The notes under the pieces: generated by a model
Told to the model about the DNA's origin: nothing
Database searches by the model: none
What the model saw: only the letters and a program-made list of their open reading frames with translations
Part shown: in pieces, positions 15,582-24,029 of the stretch
Position numbering within the stretch: position 1 is the first letter of the stretch
How the letters are laid out: each line of letters starts with the position of its first letter
Translations under genes and position numbers: made by a program
Assembly: GCF_030317145.1 (NCBI RefSeq)
Contig: NZ_JASZYE010000002.1
Coordinates: 868,001-932,000, forward strand
Source of the DNA: Variovorax flavidus
GTDB lineage: Bacteria; Pseudomonadota; Gammaproteobacteria; Burkholderiales; Burkholderiaceae_C
Length of the DNA: 64,000 bases
Direction: 5' to 3'

Positions 15582-16138
15582 CAGAGCGGATGCTCGGTGT
15601 AGAAGCGTCCGCCGTGAAACAGGAGCGGCGAAGCCCCGGTGCTGTGCGTGCAGCGCTCCACTTCGCCGACGAAGATCACGTGATCGCCTTCGTCGTACCG
15701 GCTGCGGTTGAAGCACTCGAAGCTCGCCGCCGCGCCCACCAGCACCGGCGCGCCGCCGACCCCGTCGGTGAAGGCGACATCGGCCCAGCGGTCGACGTCC
15801 TTCTTCGCGAAGCGTTCCGCCAGGTTTTTCTGGCTGGCGGCCAGGATGTTGATCGCGTAGTGCGACCCCGTGCTGAGCGCGGCCATCGAGGCCGCACTGC
15901 GCGCCAGGCTCCACAGCACCAGCGGCGGTTCGAGCGACACGGAGTTGAAGGAGTTGGCCGTGAGGCCGACCAATGCGCCATTGCCGGACCGCGCGGTGAC
16001 GATCGTCACGCCGGTCGCGAACATGCCGAGGGCTGCGCGGAACTCGTCAGTCGAGAAGGAAGGCGGTTGCGCCTGGGCGGGAGCGGTCACGGGGAAGCGG
16101 GAGGGAGAGTGAGGGGCTATTCTGGCCGATCCCGCCAC
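15581..16138 (-). CDS. Flavin reductase family protein (HpaC/DIM6-NTAB type)
   Basis: The protein contains the split-barrel flavin reductase domain: RAALGMFATGVTIVTAR, LVGLTANSFNSVSLEPPLVLWSL, and YDEGDHVIFVGEVE. These enzymes reduce FMN or FAD with NAD(P)H and feed two-component monooxygenases, or act as independent FMN-binding proteins. The start is uncertain: the GTG at 16138 gives 185 residues, a GTG at 16090 gives 169, and no ATG precedes the domain. It is the first gene of the coupled operon with the BON, EamA and glutaminase genes. Confidence 0.88.
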   Translation of the reverse strand: MAGSARIAPHSPSRFPVTAPAQAQPPSFSTDEFRAALGMFATGVTIVTARSGNGALVGLTANSFNSVSLEPPLVLWSLARSAASMAALSTGSHYAINILAASQKNLAERFAKKDVDRWADVAFTDGVGGAPVLVGAAASFECFNRSRYDEGDHVIFVGEVERCTHSTGASPLLFHGGRFYTEHPL

Positions 16139-16140
16139 GG

Positions 16141-16164
16141 CACGTTCGCGGGCCAGCCTGGGGG
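16141..16164 (-). repeat. Degenerate end of the dispersed intergenic repeat
   Basis: The sequence ends in CCAGCCTGGGGG and continues CGAGCTC, as the repeat copies at 30729 and 38387 do next to their genes. It lies 10 bases behind the stop of the nucleoside-recognition protein gene. Only the gene-proximal end is recognisable, so this may be a decayed copy. Confidence 0.35.
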
Positions 16165-16174
16165 CGAGCTCTAT

Positions 16175-17404
16175 CTATCCGAAGAACCAATAACCCACAC
16201 AGACCGCGGCTACCACGCCGGCCAACTCGGCAAGCAATGCGCAGCCCACCGCATGCCGCGCGCGCTGGATGCCGACCGCACCGAAGTACACGGCGAGCAC
16301 GTAGAACGTGGTCTCGGTGCTGCCCTGGATCACGGCTGCGACCAGCGCAGGGAAGCTGTCGACGCCGTGGGTCTTCATGGTCTCGATCAGCATCGCGCGC
16401 GCGGCGCTGCCGGAAAAAGGCTTGACCAGCGCCGTCGGCAGTGCATCGACGAAGCGTGTGTCCCACCCGGTCCACGCGACCAGCCACCGGATGCCTTCCA
16501 GCGCCAGGTCGAGCGCACCCGAAGCACGCAGCACGCCCACTGCGCACAGCATCGCGACCAGGTAGGGCAGCAGGTTCTTCGCGACGTCGAAGCCTTCCTT
16601 CGCGCCCTCGACGAAGCATTCGTACACCTTGACCCGCCGGATCGCGCCCACCAGCAGGAAGGCGACGATCAGGCCGAAGAGCGTGAGGTTGCCGAGCAGC
16701 GACGACAACGATGCCAGGGCCGCAGCTGACAGCGTCGCGAGCAACGCCATGAAGCCGCCGAGCAGCAGCGCACCGGGCAGCAGGTAGGCGAGCACCACCG
16801 GGTCCCACAGCTTCAGCCGTTGCATGACCGCCACCGACAGCAGCCCCACCAGCGTCGACGCGCTGGTCGCGAGCAGGATCGGCAGGAAGACCATCGTCGG
16901 ATCGGCCGCGCCCAGCTGCGCGCGGTACATGAAGATCGTGACCGGCAGCAGCGTCAGCGACGACGCGTTGAGCACGAGGAACAGGATCTGCGCGTTGCTC
17001 GCCGTCGTCGCGCTCGGGTTGAGCGTCTGCAGCTCGCGCATGGCTTTCAGCCCGATCGGCGTCGCGGCGTTGTCCAGGCCGAGGGCGTTGGCCGCGAAGT
17101 TGAGCGTGATGAGGCCGAGCGCCGGATGGCCCGGCGGCACCTCGGGCATCAGCCGGCGAAACAGCGGTCCGAGCAGGCGCGCAAGCCGGTCCACGATGCC
17201 GGCCGCCTCGGCGATGCGAAGAAATCCGAGCCACAGCGTGAGCGTGCCGAAGAGCAGCACCATCACCTCGACGGACAGCTTGGCCATCGCGAACAGGCTC
17301 TCGACCACGGCCGCGAACACGGTGGCGTCGCCGCCGACGAGCCAGCGCGCGAGCGCAGCCACCGCTGCCGTCAAAAAGAAGCCAAGCCACAAACCGTTGA
17401 GCAC
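16175..17404 (-). CDS. Nucleoside-recognition (Gate) domain membrane protein, SpmA-SpmB fusion type
   Basis: The 409-residue protein has two Gate-type hydrophobic domains. The first (about residues 40-150) contains MVLLFGTLTLWLGFLRI and NFAANALGLDNAATPIGLKAM; the second (about 220-400) contains LLPYLVAMLCAVGVLRASG and the QGSTETTFYVLAVYFG motif of SpmB. In Bacillus the two halves are separate spore maturation proteins; fused forms occur in many non-sporulating proteobacteria, with unknown substrate. It is divergent from phoD. Confidence 0.88.
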   Translation of the reverse strand: MLNGLWLGFFLTAAVAALARWLVGGDATVFAAVVESLFAMAKLSVEVMVLLFGTLTLWLGFLRIAEAAGIVDRLARLLGPLFRRLMPEVPPGHPALGLITLNFAANALGLDNAATPIGLKAMRELQTLNPSATTASNAQILFLVLNASSLTLLPVTIFMYRAQLGAADPTMVFLPILLATSASTLVGLLSVAVMQRLKLWDPVVLAYLLPGALLLGGFMALLATLSAAALASLSSLLGNLTLFGLIVAFLLVGAIRRVKVYECFVEGAKEGFDVAKNLLPYLVAMLCAVGVLRASGALDLALEGIRWLVAWTGWDTRFVDALPTALVKPFSGSAARAMLIETMKTHGVDSFPALVAAVIQGSTETTFYVLAVYFGAVGIQRARHAVGCALLAELAGVVAAVCVGYWFFG

Positions 17405-17481
17405 GCGAATCCTTGCTGCGAATGCGCGCCGATCATAGGGGGCTCGTCAGCGAGTGCCGGCAGCGCGCTACATTCGCGGCC

Positions 17482-19029
17482 ATGAATTTCAGCCGCAGAG
17501 AATTGAACCGGGCCGCGCTGTGGCTGGCATTGGGAAACTGGGCTGCGCCGTTGCGCGCAGAAGTGCTGCCGGCGCCGCGCTGGTCTTCGAACCCGTTCAC
17601 GCTCGGCGTCGCGAGCGGCCAGCCTCGTCCGGACAGCGTCGTGCTGTGGACACGGCTCGCGCCCGGCGGCGAGGAAGATGCGGCGCGCCACGCGAAGACC
17701 GCGTGCGCCGTCCAATACGAGATCTATTCGGATGCGGCCTTGCGTCGCTCGGTCGCCCGCGGCGAGGTGGTGACCGATGCGTCGCGAGCCCTCAGCGTGC
17801 ACGTCCACGCGCGGGGCCTGCAGCCGCAGCGCGACTACTGGTATCGCTTCAGGTGCGGCAACGCGACCAGCCCGGTCGGCCATACGCGCACTGCGCCGGC
17901 GCCCGATGCGGACGTGCGGCGCCTGCGCTTCGCGCTCGCTTCCTGCCAGCACTACGAGCAGGGCTACTTCAAGTCGCATCGGGAAATCGCCGGGCGCGAA
18001 CTGGACTTCGTGCTCTTCGTCGGCGACTACATCTACGAAGGCAGCAGCCCCGCCTACGAAGTGCGCAAGCACGGCACCCGCACGCCGTACACGCTGAACG
18101 CCTACCGCGACCGCCATGCGCTCTACAAGGGCGATGCCGACCTGCAGGCCGCCCACGCTGCGCATCCATGGATATTGACCTGGGACGACCACGAAGTCGT
18201 CAACGACTATGCCGGCGACCGCGAGCCGGCCCGCGACGATCCGGAGCGCTTCCTGCGCCGACGCGCGGCCGCCTACCAGGCTTATTTCGAGCACATGCCG
18301 CTGCTGGTTCCGCCGCAGGGCAGCGCGATGCGCATCCATGACCGCTACACCTGGGGCCGGCTGGCCGAACTGTGGACGCTCGACTGCCGCCAGTACCGCA
18401 GCCGCCATGCGTGCCCCGATCCCGAGCGTGACGTCGGCCGCACGGTCATCGGATGCGCGGACCTCGCCGAGCCCGCCCGCACGATGCTGGGAGCCGAGCA
18501 GGAACGCTGGCTCGCACAAGGCCTGGCCTCTTCGACGCGGCAGTGGAAGCTGCTCGGCCAGTCTTCGCAGATCAGCGCCACCGGGATCGACACGCCCGAG
18601 GGCCGCAAGGTCTGGACCGATGGATGGGACGGCTACCCCGAGGCTCGCCGCCGGCTGCTGCAAGGCGCTCACCGGGCCGGCGTACGCAACCTCGTGGCGT
18701 TGGGCGGCGACGTGCACCGTCATGCGGCGGCCGACCTTCGCGTGGTGCCGAACGACAGCGCCTCGCCCATCGTCGCGACCGAATTTGTCGGTGGATCGGT
18801 CACTTCGAAGGGGGCCGGCATGGCGGCCATGGCGCGCATGCGACGCGACAACCCCGACGTGGCCCATGCGCGGGGCGACCAGCGCGGCCATGCGTTCATC
18901 GACATCACGCCGCAACAGCTGCAGTGCGAGTTCCGCGCGACCGCGCATCCGGTGGTGGCCGATGCGGCATTCGACACGCAGGCCCGCTTCGTGGTCGAGG
19001 CGGGCCACGCGGGCCTTCAATCAGCCTGA
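17482..19029 (+). CDS. phoD: PhoD-type alkaline phosphatase/phosphodiesterase, Tat exported
   Basis: The 515-residue protein begins with a twin-arginine signal (SRREL followed by a hydrophobic stretch to about residue 28). PhoD motifs follow: NPFTLGVASGQPRPDSVVLW, FALASCQHYEQGYF, FVGDYIYEG, TWDDHEVVNDYAG and VALGGDVHRH, which carry the metal-binding Asp, Asn and His residues. PhoD enzymes release phosphate from esters outside the cytoplasm. The ATG at 17482 places the Tat motif at residues 4-8. The 3' end overlaps the convergent AraC gene by 9 bases. Confidence 0.93.
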   Translation: MNFSRRELNRAALWLALGNWAAPLRAEVLPAPRWSSNPFTLGVASGQPRPDSVVLWTRLAPGGEEDAARHAKTACAVQYEIYSDAALRRSVARGEVVTDASRALSVHVHARGLQPQRDYWYRFRCGNATSPVGHTRTAPAPDADVRRLRFALASCQHYEQGYFKSHREIAGRELDFVLFVGDYIYEGSSPAYEVRKHGTRTPYTLNAYRDRHALYKGDADLQAAHAAHPWILTWDDHEVVNDYAGDREPARDDPERFLRRRAAAYQAYFEHMPLLVPPQGSAMRIHDRYTWGRLAELWTLDCRQYRSRHACPDPERDVGRTVIGCADLAEPARTMLGAEQERWLAQGLASSTRQWKLLGQSSQISATGIDTPEGRKVWTDGWDGYPEARRRLLQGAHRAGVRNLVALGGDVHRHAAADLRVVPNDSASPIVATEFVGGSVTSKGAGMAAMARMRRDNPDVAHARGDQRGHAFIDITPQQLQCEFRATAHPVVADAAFDTQARFVVEAGHAGLQSA

Positions 19030-19971
19030 GGCCTGCGTGCGCATGGCCTGGGCCTCGTTGCGGAACTGCCGTGGCGTGACGCCGGTCCACTGCCGGAACC
19101 GCCGGCCGAAGTAGACGGCGTCGCCGAAGCCGCATCGGTGCGCGACATCGCCGATGCGGTCGCTGGAGGTCAGCAGCAGTTCCTTCGCGTGTTCCAGCCG
19201 CCGCTCCGTCACCAGTTCGGTGAAGGTGCGGTCGGTCTGCTTCTTCAGCAGGTGGGCGAGGTAGTTGGGCGACAGCATGGCCGCGGCCGCTGCGTCGTTG
19301 AGCGACATCTCCTCGCGCAGGTGTTCGCGCACGTAGCGCATCACGCGCTGCAGCGCGTCGTGCCGCGAACTGCGGCCGCTGTGGCGCGCCGCATGTCCGA
19401 GCAACTGCGCCTCCTGCCGCTGGCAGGCCAATCCGAGCAGTTGCAGCAGGATGCCGCGAATCGCGCCCTGGGTGCCGAAGGAGCGCGTCTGGTTCAGCAC
19501 GGTCAACTCGTCCAGCCAGCCGAGGATGCGTGCGGAGTCCGCGTCGCCGAAATGGAAGTCGACGTACTCCTGGAAGAGAAACGGCGCGAGTTCCGGCAGG
19601 CGGGCGATGGAGACTTCCTCAAGGTCCAGCGCTTCCACGTCGAGTTCCGGCCAGAGAAAGCCCTGGTCGAAATTGATGATGGCGTAGCGGGAGTCGGGCG
19701 GATGCGGAACGACGTGCACCCGATAGGGCAGGACGAAGCTCACATGGCCCGTGCCGAAGGGCCGCACCGCACCGCCGATCACTTGCTGCGTGCCCCCCTG
19801 GACGCTCACCTGAATCTGAAAGTACTCATGCCGGTGCGGTCGCGCGAGAACATCGCGGGCACCTTCGAAACGGATGTCGAAATCGAGGTGGTTCGCGCGC
19901 TCTTGCATGCCGTAGAGGCGGAGGCTGGAATGGCGGGACGGGGTCGGCATCGGGCGATCGTAAGGGGGCAT
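19021..19971 (-). CDS. AraC-family transcriptional regulator with cupin-like sensor domain
   Basis: The 316-residue protein has an N-terminal cupin-like sensor (RPHRHEYFQIQVSVQGG) and a C-terminal AraC double HTH (about residues 210-310) with LNDAAAAAMLSPNYLAHLLKK and the IGDVAHRCGFGDAVYFGRRF signature. The ATG at 19971 or one at 19950 may be used. It is divergent from the FAH lipoprotein gene, with 118 bases between starts, and may control it. Confidence 0.92.
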   Translation of the reverse strand: MPPYDRPMPTPSRHSSLRLYGMQERANHLDFDIRFEGARDVLARPHRHEYFQIQVSVQGGTQQVIGGAVRPFGTGHVSFVLPYRVHVVPHPPDSRYAIINFDQGFLWPELDVEALDLEEVSIARLPELAPFLFQEYVDFHFGDADSARILGWLDELTVLNQTRSFGTQGAIRGILLQLLGLACQRQEAQLLGHAARHSGRSSRHDALQRVMRYVREHLREEMSLNDAAAAAMLSPNYLAHLLKKQTDRTFTELVTERRLEHAKELLLTSSDRIGDVAHRCGFGDAVYFGRRFRQWTGVTPRQFRNEAQAMRTQASG

Positions 19972-20089
19972 CGGGCGGGCTCCGCACGGGTGTGTGGGTT
20001 GTGTCCTTGTTCAGCGTAAATACGTGCGGCATCGCAGGGGCATACGGGTCCAGAATGAATCTTTTCAGAGCACCCTTAGGAGACAAGAC

Positions 20090-20881
20090 ATGCCCAGTTC
20101 ACGTCGCGGCCTGCTGGCGACATCCGCCGCCATGGCCAGCGGAGCCCTCGTCGGTTGCGCATTGCCGGCCGGCGCCGCGCGCTCCCCGAGCACGCCTTTC
20201 GAAGTGTCGTCGTCGACGATTCCGATCGTCGGCAGCGAGCAGGTCTTTCCGGTTCGCCGCATCTATTGCATCGGACGCAACTACGCCGCACACGCGCGCG
20301 AGATGGGTTCCGACCCGACCCGCGAGCCGCCCTTCTTCTTCCAGAAGCCGGCGGACGCGATCCAGGTCGTCATGCCCGGCACCGTGCCCAACCATCCCTA
20401 TCCCAGCCTGACGAAGAACTACCACTACGAGGCCGAACTGGTCGTCGCGCTGTCCAAGGGCGGCACCAACATCCCGATCGAGAACGCGCTGTCCCATGTG
20501 TACGGCTACTCGCTGGGCCTGGACATGACGCGCCGGGACCTGCAGCGCGAGATGGGCGACCAGAAGAAGCCATGGGAAATCGGCAAGAGCTTCGACAGCT
20601 CGGCGCCGATCGGCCCGATCCATCCGGTTGCGAAGGTGGGTCATTTCACCGACGGCGCGATCTGGCTCAAGGTCAACGGCCAGACCAAGCAGAGCGCGAC
20701 GCTCAAGCACATGATCTGGTCGGTGGCCGAGCAGATCAGCCGGCTGTCGCAGGCCTTCGAACTGATGCCCGGAGACATCATCTATTCGGGTACGCCGGAG
20801 AACGTCGGGCCGGTGGTGCGCGGTGACCTGATCGAGATGCACATCGACGGATTGCCGAACCTCTCGGTTCGAGTGGTCTGA
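20090..20881 (+). CDS. Fumarylacetoacetate hydrolase (FAH) family protein with Tat/lipoprotein signal
   Basis: The catalytic part (about residues 55-263) is a standard FAH fold with RIYCIGRNYAAHAREMG, the EAELVVALSKGG metal motif and a C-terminal SGTPENVGPV motif. Family members hydrolyse, hydrate or decarboxylate 2-keto or acylpyruvate substrates, for instance acylpyruvate to pyruvate. Unusually, the start region reads SSRRGLL, then a hydrophobic stretch and LVGC at residues 20-23, a twin-arginine signal with a lipobox. The ATG is secure because AGGAG lies 8 bases upstream. FAH proteins are normally cytosolic, so export is unexpected. Confidence 0.92.
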   Translation: MPSSRRGLLATSAAMASGALVGCALPAGAARSPSTPFEVSSSTIPIVGSEQVFPVRRIYCIGRNYAAHAREMGSDPTREPPFFFQKPADAIQVVMPGTVPNHPYPSLTKNYHYEAELVVALSKGGTNIPIENALSHVYGYSLGLDMTRRDLQREMGDQKKPWEIGKSFDSSAPIGPIHPVAKVGHFTDGAIWLKVNGQTKQSATLKHMIWSVAEQISRLSQAFELMPGDIIYSGTPENVGPVVRGDLIEMHIDGLPNLSVRVV

Positions 20882-20891
20882 TCCCGGAAGC

Positions 20892-21650
20892 TCAGAGGCG
20901 GGCTTCGGCCCGCCCGATGCCCGGGAACTCGACGACCACCGTGTCTCCCTGGCGAATCGGCAGCACGCCCACCCACGAGCCCGTGGTCACCACGGTGCCG
21001 GCCGGCACGGTCGCGCCGTTGCGCGTCACATGCCGCAGCCAGATCGGCAGCAGCCAGGCGGGGTCGCCCATCGAATGCGCACCCTTGCGCAGATCGGGTG
21101 GGTTGGTGCCGATCCGTGTCTCGCAGGTTTGCGCTGCCCAGTCGCGCGCGGCATAGGGCACCCAGGCGCCCAGCACCAGCGCACCATGCGATTGCTGGTC
21201 CGCGAGGCGCAGAAGGGCCGAAGCATTCGCCGGGTCTTCCCAACGTGAATCGACGATCTCGATCGAAACGGTCATGGCATCGATCACGGCCGCCGCAGTC
21301 TCCGGCGTGAGCGCAGCGGCGCGTTCGGGCGTCACGGCTTCGCCGAGACGCAGCGCGATCTCGGATTCGATGCCGGGCGCATTGAAGTGCATGTTGCCGT
21401 AGTTCGCCGGGCTGGCGCGCACGCCATCCGGTGGCAGCGGTGCATGCGTGAGCACTGCGTCACGCGAGGGACCGCCTGATTTCCAGTGGCCGGGGACGGC
21501 GGCCGTGCCGAACCATCCCATCGCTCCCGCCACACGGTCCTGCACTTCATAGGCCTGCGCGGCATCTGCGACGCTGTCACGCCACGCCGCCGCATCCATC
21601 GCGCGACCTTCGCGCCATGCCGATGCCAGGGATGCCGCCAGATCCGTCAT
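20892..21650 (-). CDS. 2-Keto-4-pentenoate hydratase/decarboxylase family (MhpD-like) protein
   Basis: The 252-residue protein belongs to the hydratase branch of the FAH superfamily, with an N-terminal helical part (AYEVQDRVAGAMG), GIESEIALRLGE that holds the metal-binding Glu residues, and the C-terminal GTVVTTGSWVGVLPIRQGD motif. Such enzymes add water to 2-hydroxypentadienoates in meta-cleavage pathways. The ATG at 21650 overlaps the stop of the Bug receptor gene by 4 bases, so it is part of the operon that begins with the aminotransferase gene. It is convergent with the FAH lipoprotein gene, a distant relative in fold. Confidence 0.9.
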   Translation of the reverse strand: MTDLAASLASAWREGRAMDAAAWRDSVADAAQAYEVQDRVAGAMGWFGTAAVPGHWKSGGPSRDAVLTHAPLPPDGVRASPANYGNMHFNAPGIESEIALRLGEAVTPERAAALTPETAAAVIDAMTVSIEIVDSRWEDPANASALLRLADQQSHGALVLGAWVPYAARDWAAQTCETRIGTNPPDLRKGAHSMGDPAWLLPIWLRHVTRNGATVPAGTVVTTGSWVGVLPIRQGDTVVVEFPGIGRAEARL

Positions 21651-22627
21651 GCGTCCACCTTCACCTTGCCGTCCTTGACGACGCGGGCCCACTTGTCGAT
21701 CTCGCTCGAGATGAACTTGGAGAACTTCTCGCGCGAGCCGCCGCCGTCCTCGGCGCCGTAGGTGTCGAGCCGCTCCTGCACATCGGGCATCGCCAGCACC
21801 GTGTTGACGTCGCGGTTGATCTTGTCGGCGATGCCAGCCGGCAGCTTGCCGGGGCCGGCGAGTCCGTACCAGGTGGTGGCCTCGAAGCCGTCGAAGCCCT
21901 GCTCCTGCATGGTCGGAATGGTCGGGTGACCCTTGGCGCGCTTGAGCCGCGTCTGGGCGACGCCGATCACCTTGCCGCTCTTCACGTGCGGGGTGGCGGC
22001 GGTCATCGTCTCGAAGCTGTACTGGATCTGGCTTCCCATCAGGTCGGCCAGCAAGGGCCCGCTGCCCTTGTAGGGCACATGCATCGCATCGACCTTGGCC
22101 TGCAGCTTGAACATCTCCAGCGCCAGATGCTGCGCGGAACCGGAGCCGGCGGAGCCGAAGCTCACCTTGCCGGGCTCGGCAGCGCACAGGGCCACGATGT
22201 CCTTCACCGTCACGGCCTTCTGCGTGGGGCTCGCGATCAGCAGGTTGGGCGTCACGCCGACCAGCACGATCGGCACGAAGTCGCGCTCCACGTTGTAGCG
22301 CAGCTTGGGCTGCAGGCTGGGCGCGAGCGCGTGGCTGTTGATGTGCGCCATCAGCAGCGTGCTGCCGTCGCTCGGCTGCGTCGCCACGTACTCAGCCGCC
22401 AGCACGCCAGCCACGCCGCCCTTGTTTTCGACGATGACGGTCTGGTTCCACATCACGGCCAGCTTCTGCGCGACCACGCGGGCCAGTGCGTCAGTGCCGC
22501 CTCCCGGCGGAAAGCCCACCACGATGCGCACGGGGCCCGAAGGCCAGTCCTGCGCGAACACGCTGGGCACGCCGAGGGTGGCGGCCGCCGCCGCGCCTGC
22601 GGCCTGGATGAAGGAACGTCGTTGCAT
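21647..22627 (-). CDS. Bug-family tripartite tricarboxylate transporter receptor
   Basis: The 326-residue protein has a Tat-like signal (QRRSFIQAAGAAAAA, cleavage after VFA before QDWPSG) and the Bug signatures VRIVVGFPPGGGTDALAR and NKGGVAG. It captures a small carboxylate in the periplasm. It lies 35 bases behind the aminotransferase gene and overlaps the hydratase gene, so its ligand may be a keto acid or amino acid of that pathway. It is unlike the first Bug receptor in detail, so the two are not a recent duplication. Confidence 0.93.
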   Translation of the reverse strand: MQRRSFIQAAGAAAAATLGVPSVFAQDWPSGPVRIVVGFPPGGGTDALARVVAQKLAVMWNQTVIVENKGGVAGVLAAEYVATQPSDGSTLLMAHINSHALAPSLQPKLRYNVERDFVPIVLVGVTPNLLIASPTQKAVTVKDIVALCAAEPGKVSFGSAGSGSAQHLALEMFKLQAKVDAMHVPYKGSGPLLADLMGSQIQYSFETMTAATPHVKSGKVIGVAQTRLKRAKGHPTIPTMQEQGFDGFEATTWYGLAGPGKLPAGIADKINRDVNTVLAMPDVQERLDTYGAEDGGGSREKFSKFISSEIDKWARVVKDGKVKVDA

Positions 22628-22662
22628 GGTGTCTCCGTTTTCTTGAGTGAACGCGTGGGCGC

Positions 22663-23904
22663 TCAGGCCGCCTTTTGCAGGGCGGCCGGCGCGACATGGC
22701 CGGCGAAGTAATCCATCGTGGCCTGCACGCCGCTGCCGGCGAGCTTGACGCCGGAGAGCTTCAGTCCCATCTCGACGCCGGCGACCATCGCGACGAGCGT
22801 CAGGTCGTTGCTGTCGCCGAGGTGGCCCATGCGGAACATGCGGCCCTTGAGCTTGCCCAGCCCCGTGCCCAGCGACAGGTCGAAGCGCTGGTGGATGAGG
22901 CGGCGCACGGCGTCCGCGTCGACGCCTTCAGGCGTGATCACGCCGGTGAGCACCGGCGAGTACACGGCCGGGTCGGCGCACTGGATCGGCAGGCCCCACG
23001 CGTTCACCGCGGCGCGCACGCCGGCGGCCCAGCGCTGGTGGCGCGCGAAGACGTTGTCCAGGCCCTCGCCGAGGATCATGTCCAGCGCTTCCGAGAGGCC
23101 ATAGAGCAGGTTGGTGTTCGGCGTGTAGGGCCAGTAGCCGTCCTTGTTCATCTCGACGATCTCGTCCCAGGCCCAGAACGAGCGGGGCAGCTTGGCGCTC
23201 TTCATGGCTTCGAGGGCGCGCGGCGAGATGGCGTTGAAACTGATGCCCGGCGGCAGCATCAGGCCCTTTTGCGAGCCGCTGATGGTGACGTCCACGCCCC
23301 ATTCGTCGTGGCGGAAGTCGGCGCTGGCCAGGCCGGAGATGCTGTCCACCATCAGCAGCGCGGGGTGGCCTGCCGCATCGATGGCGCGGCGCACCGAGGC
23401 GATGTCGGAGGTGACGCCGGTCGAGGTCTCGTTGTGCACCACGCACACGGCCTTGATCTTCTTCTCCGTGTCCTTGCGCAGGCGCGCCTCGATCAGGTCC
23501 GCCTGGACGCCACGGCGCCAGCCGGCCGCCTGCGGCAGGTGTTCGTCGGTGCCGTTGAAGGCCAGGAACTCGGTCGAGATGCCAAGCCGCGTCGCCATCT
23601 TCTGCCAGAGGGATGCGAAGTGACCCGTCTCGTACATCAGCACGTGATCGCCGGGGCTCAGGGTGTTCGACAGCGCGGCCTCCCAGGCGCCGGTGCCGGA
23701 AGCCGGATAGATGATGACCGGGTGCTGCGTCTTGAAGATCTTGCGGATGCCCGTGAGCACTTGTCGGCCGAGCGTGCCGAATTCGGGCCCGCGATGGTCG
23801 ATCGTGGGCAGGCTCATCGCGCGCAGGATGCGGTCGGGCACCGGGCTCGGGCCCGGGATCTGCAGGAAGTGCCTGCCGGTGGGATGGGAGTCGAGTTGAA
23901 GCAT
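22663..23904 (-). CDS. Class V aminotransferase (serine-glyoxylate/alanine-glyoxylate type)
   Basis: The 413-residue PLP enzyme shows GRHFLQIPGPSPVPDRILRAM at the N-terminus, VHNETSTGVTSD, MVDSISGLASADF and the PLP-lysine motif SGSQKGLMLPPG. The C-terminus carries FRMGHLGDSN, as in serine-glyoxylate aminotransferases, which make glycine and hydroxypyruvate. The ATG at 23904 fits the family N-terminus; a longer start would read through a probable operator. It is divergent from the GntR/FAD-oxidase operon, which could supply glyoxylate or another 2-oxo acid. Confidence 0.92.
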   Translation of the reverse strand: MLQLDSHPTGRHFLQIPGPSPVPDRILRAMSLPTIDHRGPEFGTLGRQVLTGIRKIFKTQHPVIIYPASGTGAWEAALSNTLSPGDHVLMYETGHFASLWQKMATRLGISTEFLAFNGTDEHLPQAAGWRRGVQADLIEARLRKDTEKKIKAVCVVHNETSTGVTSDIASVRRAIDAAGHPALLMVDSISGLASADFRHDEWGVDVTISGSQKGLMLPPGISFNAISPRALEAMKSAKLPRSFWAWDEIVEMNKDGYWPYTPNTNLLYGLSEALDMILGEGLDNVFARHQRWAAGVRAAVNAWGLPIQCADPAVYSPVLTGVITPEGVDADAVRRLIHQRFDLSLGTGLGKLKGRMFRMGHLGDSNDLTLVAMVAGVEMGLKLSGVKLAGSGVQATMDYFAGHVAPAALQKAA

Positions 23905-23929
23905 TGGAGCCGTCCTTTCGCCGTCAGTT

Positions 23930-23946
23930 TTGCATTCAAAAGACAA
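23930..23946. promoter_or_regulatory. Operator-like site, imperfect TTGCATT palindrome
   Basis: TTGCATTCAAAAGACAA resembles the perfect palindrome 66 bases away (15 of 17 positions). It lies 26 bases upstream of the aminotransferase start and is probably bound by the adjacent GntR regulator. Confidence 0.68.
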
Positions 23947-23995
23947 ATGTGGATGATGGTTATCCCCTAGGTCAAGGGGTTGAGGCATAAAAAAT

Positions 23996-24012
23996 TTGCA
24001 TTCAAAATGCAA
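23996..24012. promoter_or_regulatory. Operator-like site, perfect TTGCATT palindrome
   Basis: TTGCATTCAAAATGCAA is a perfect inverted repeat with a 3-base centre, ending 17 bases before the GntR ATG. Its spacing and symmetry are typical for FadR/FCD-type GntR regulators, so autoregulation and control of the divergent aminotransferase operon are likely. Confidence 0.78.
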
Positions 24013-24029
24013 GTCAAGGAAATGAACCC

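Noticed and set aside
6495-22627. The two Bug receptor genes as parts of a complete tripartite transporter
   Set aside because: No TctA or TctB membrane subunit is encoded near either gene; stand-alone Bug genes are usual in this group.
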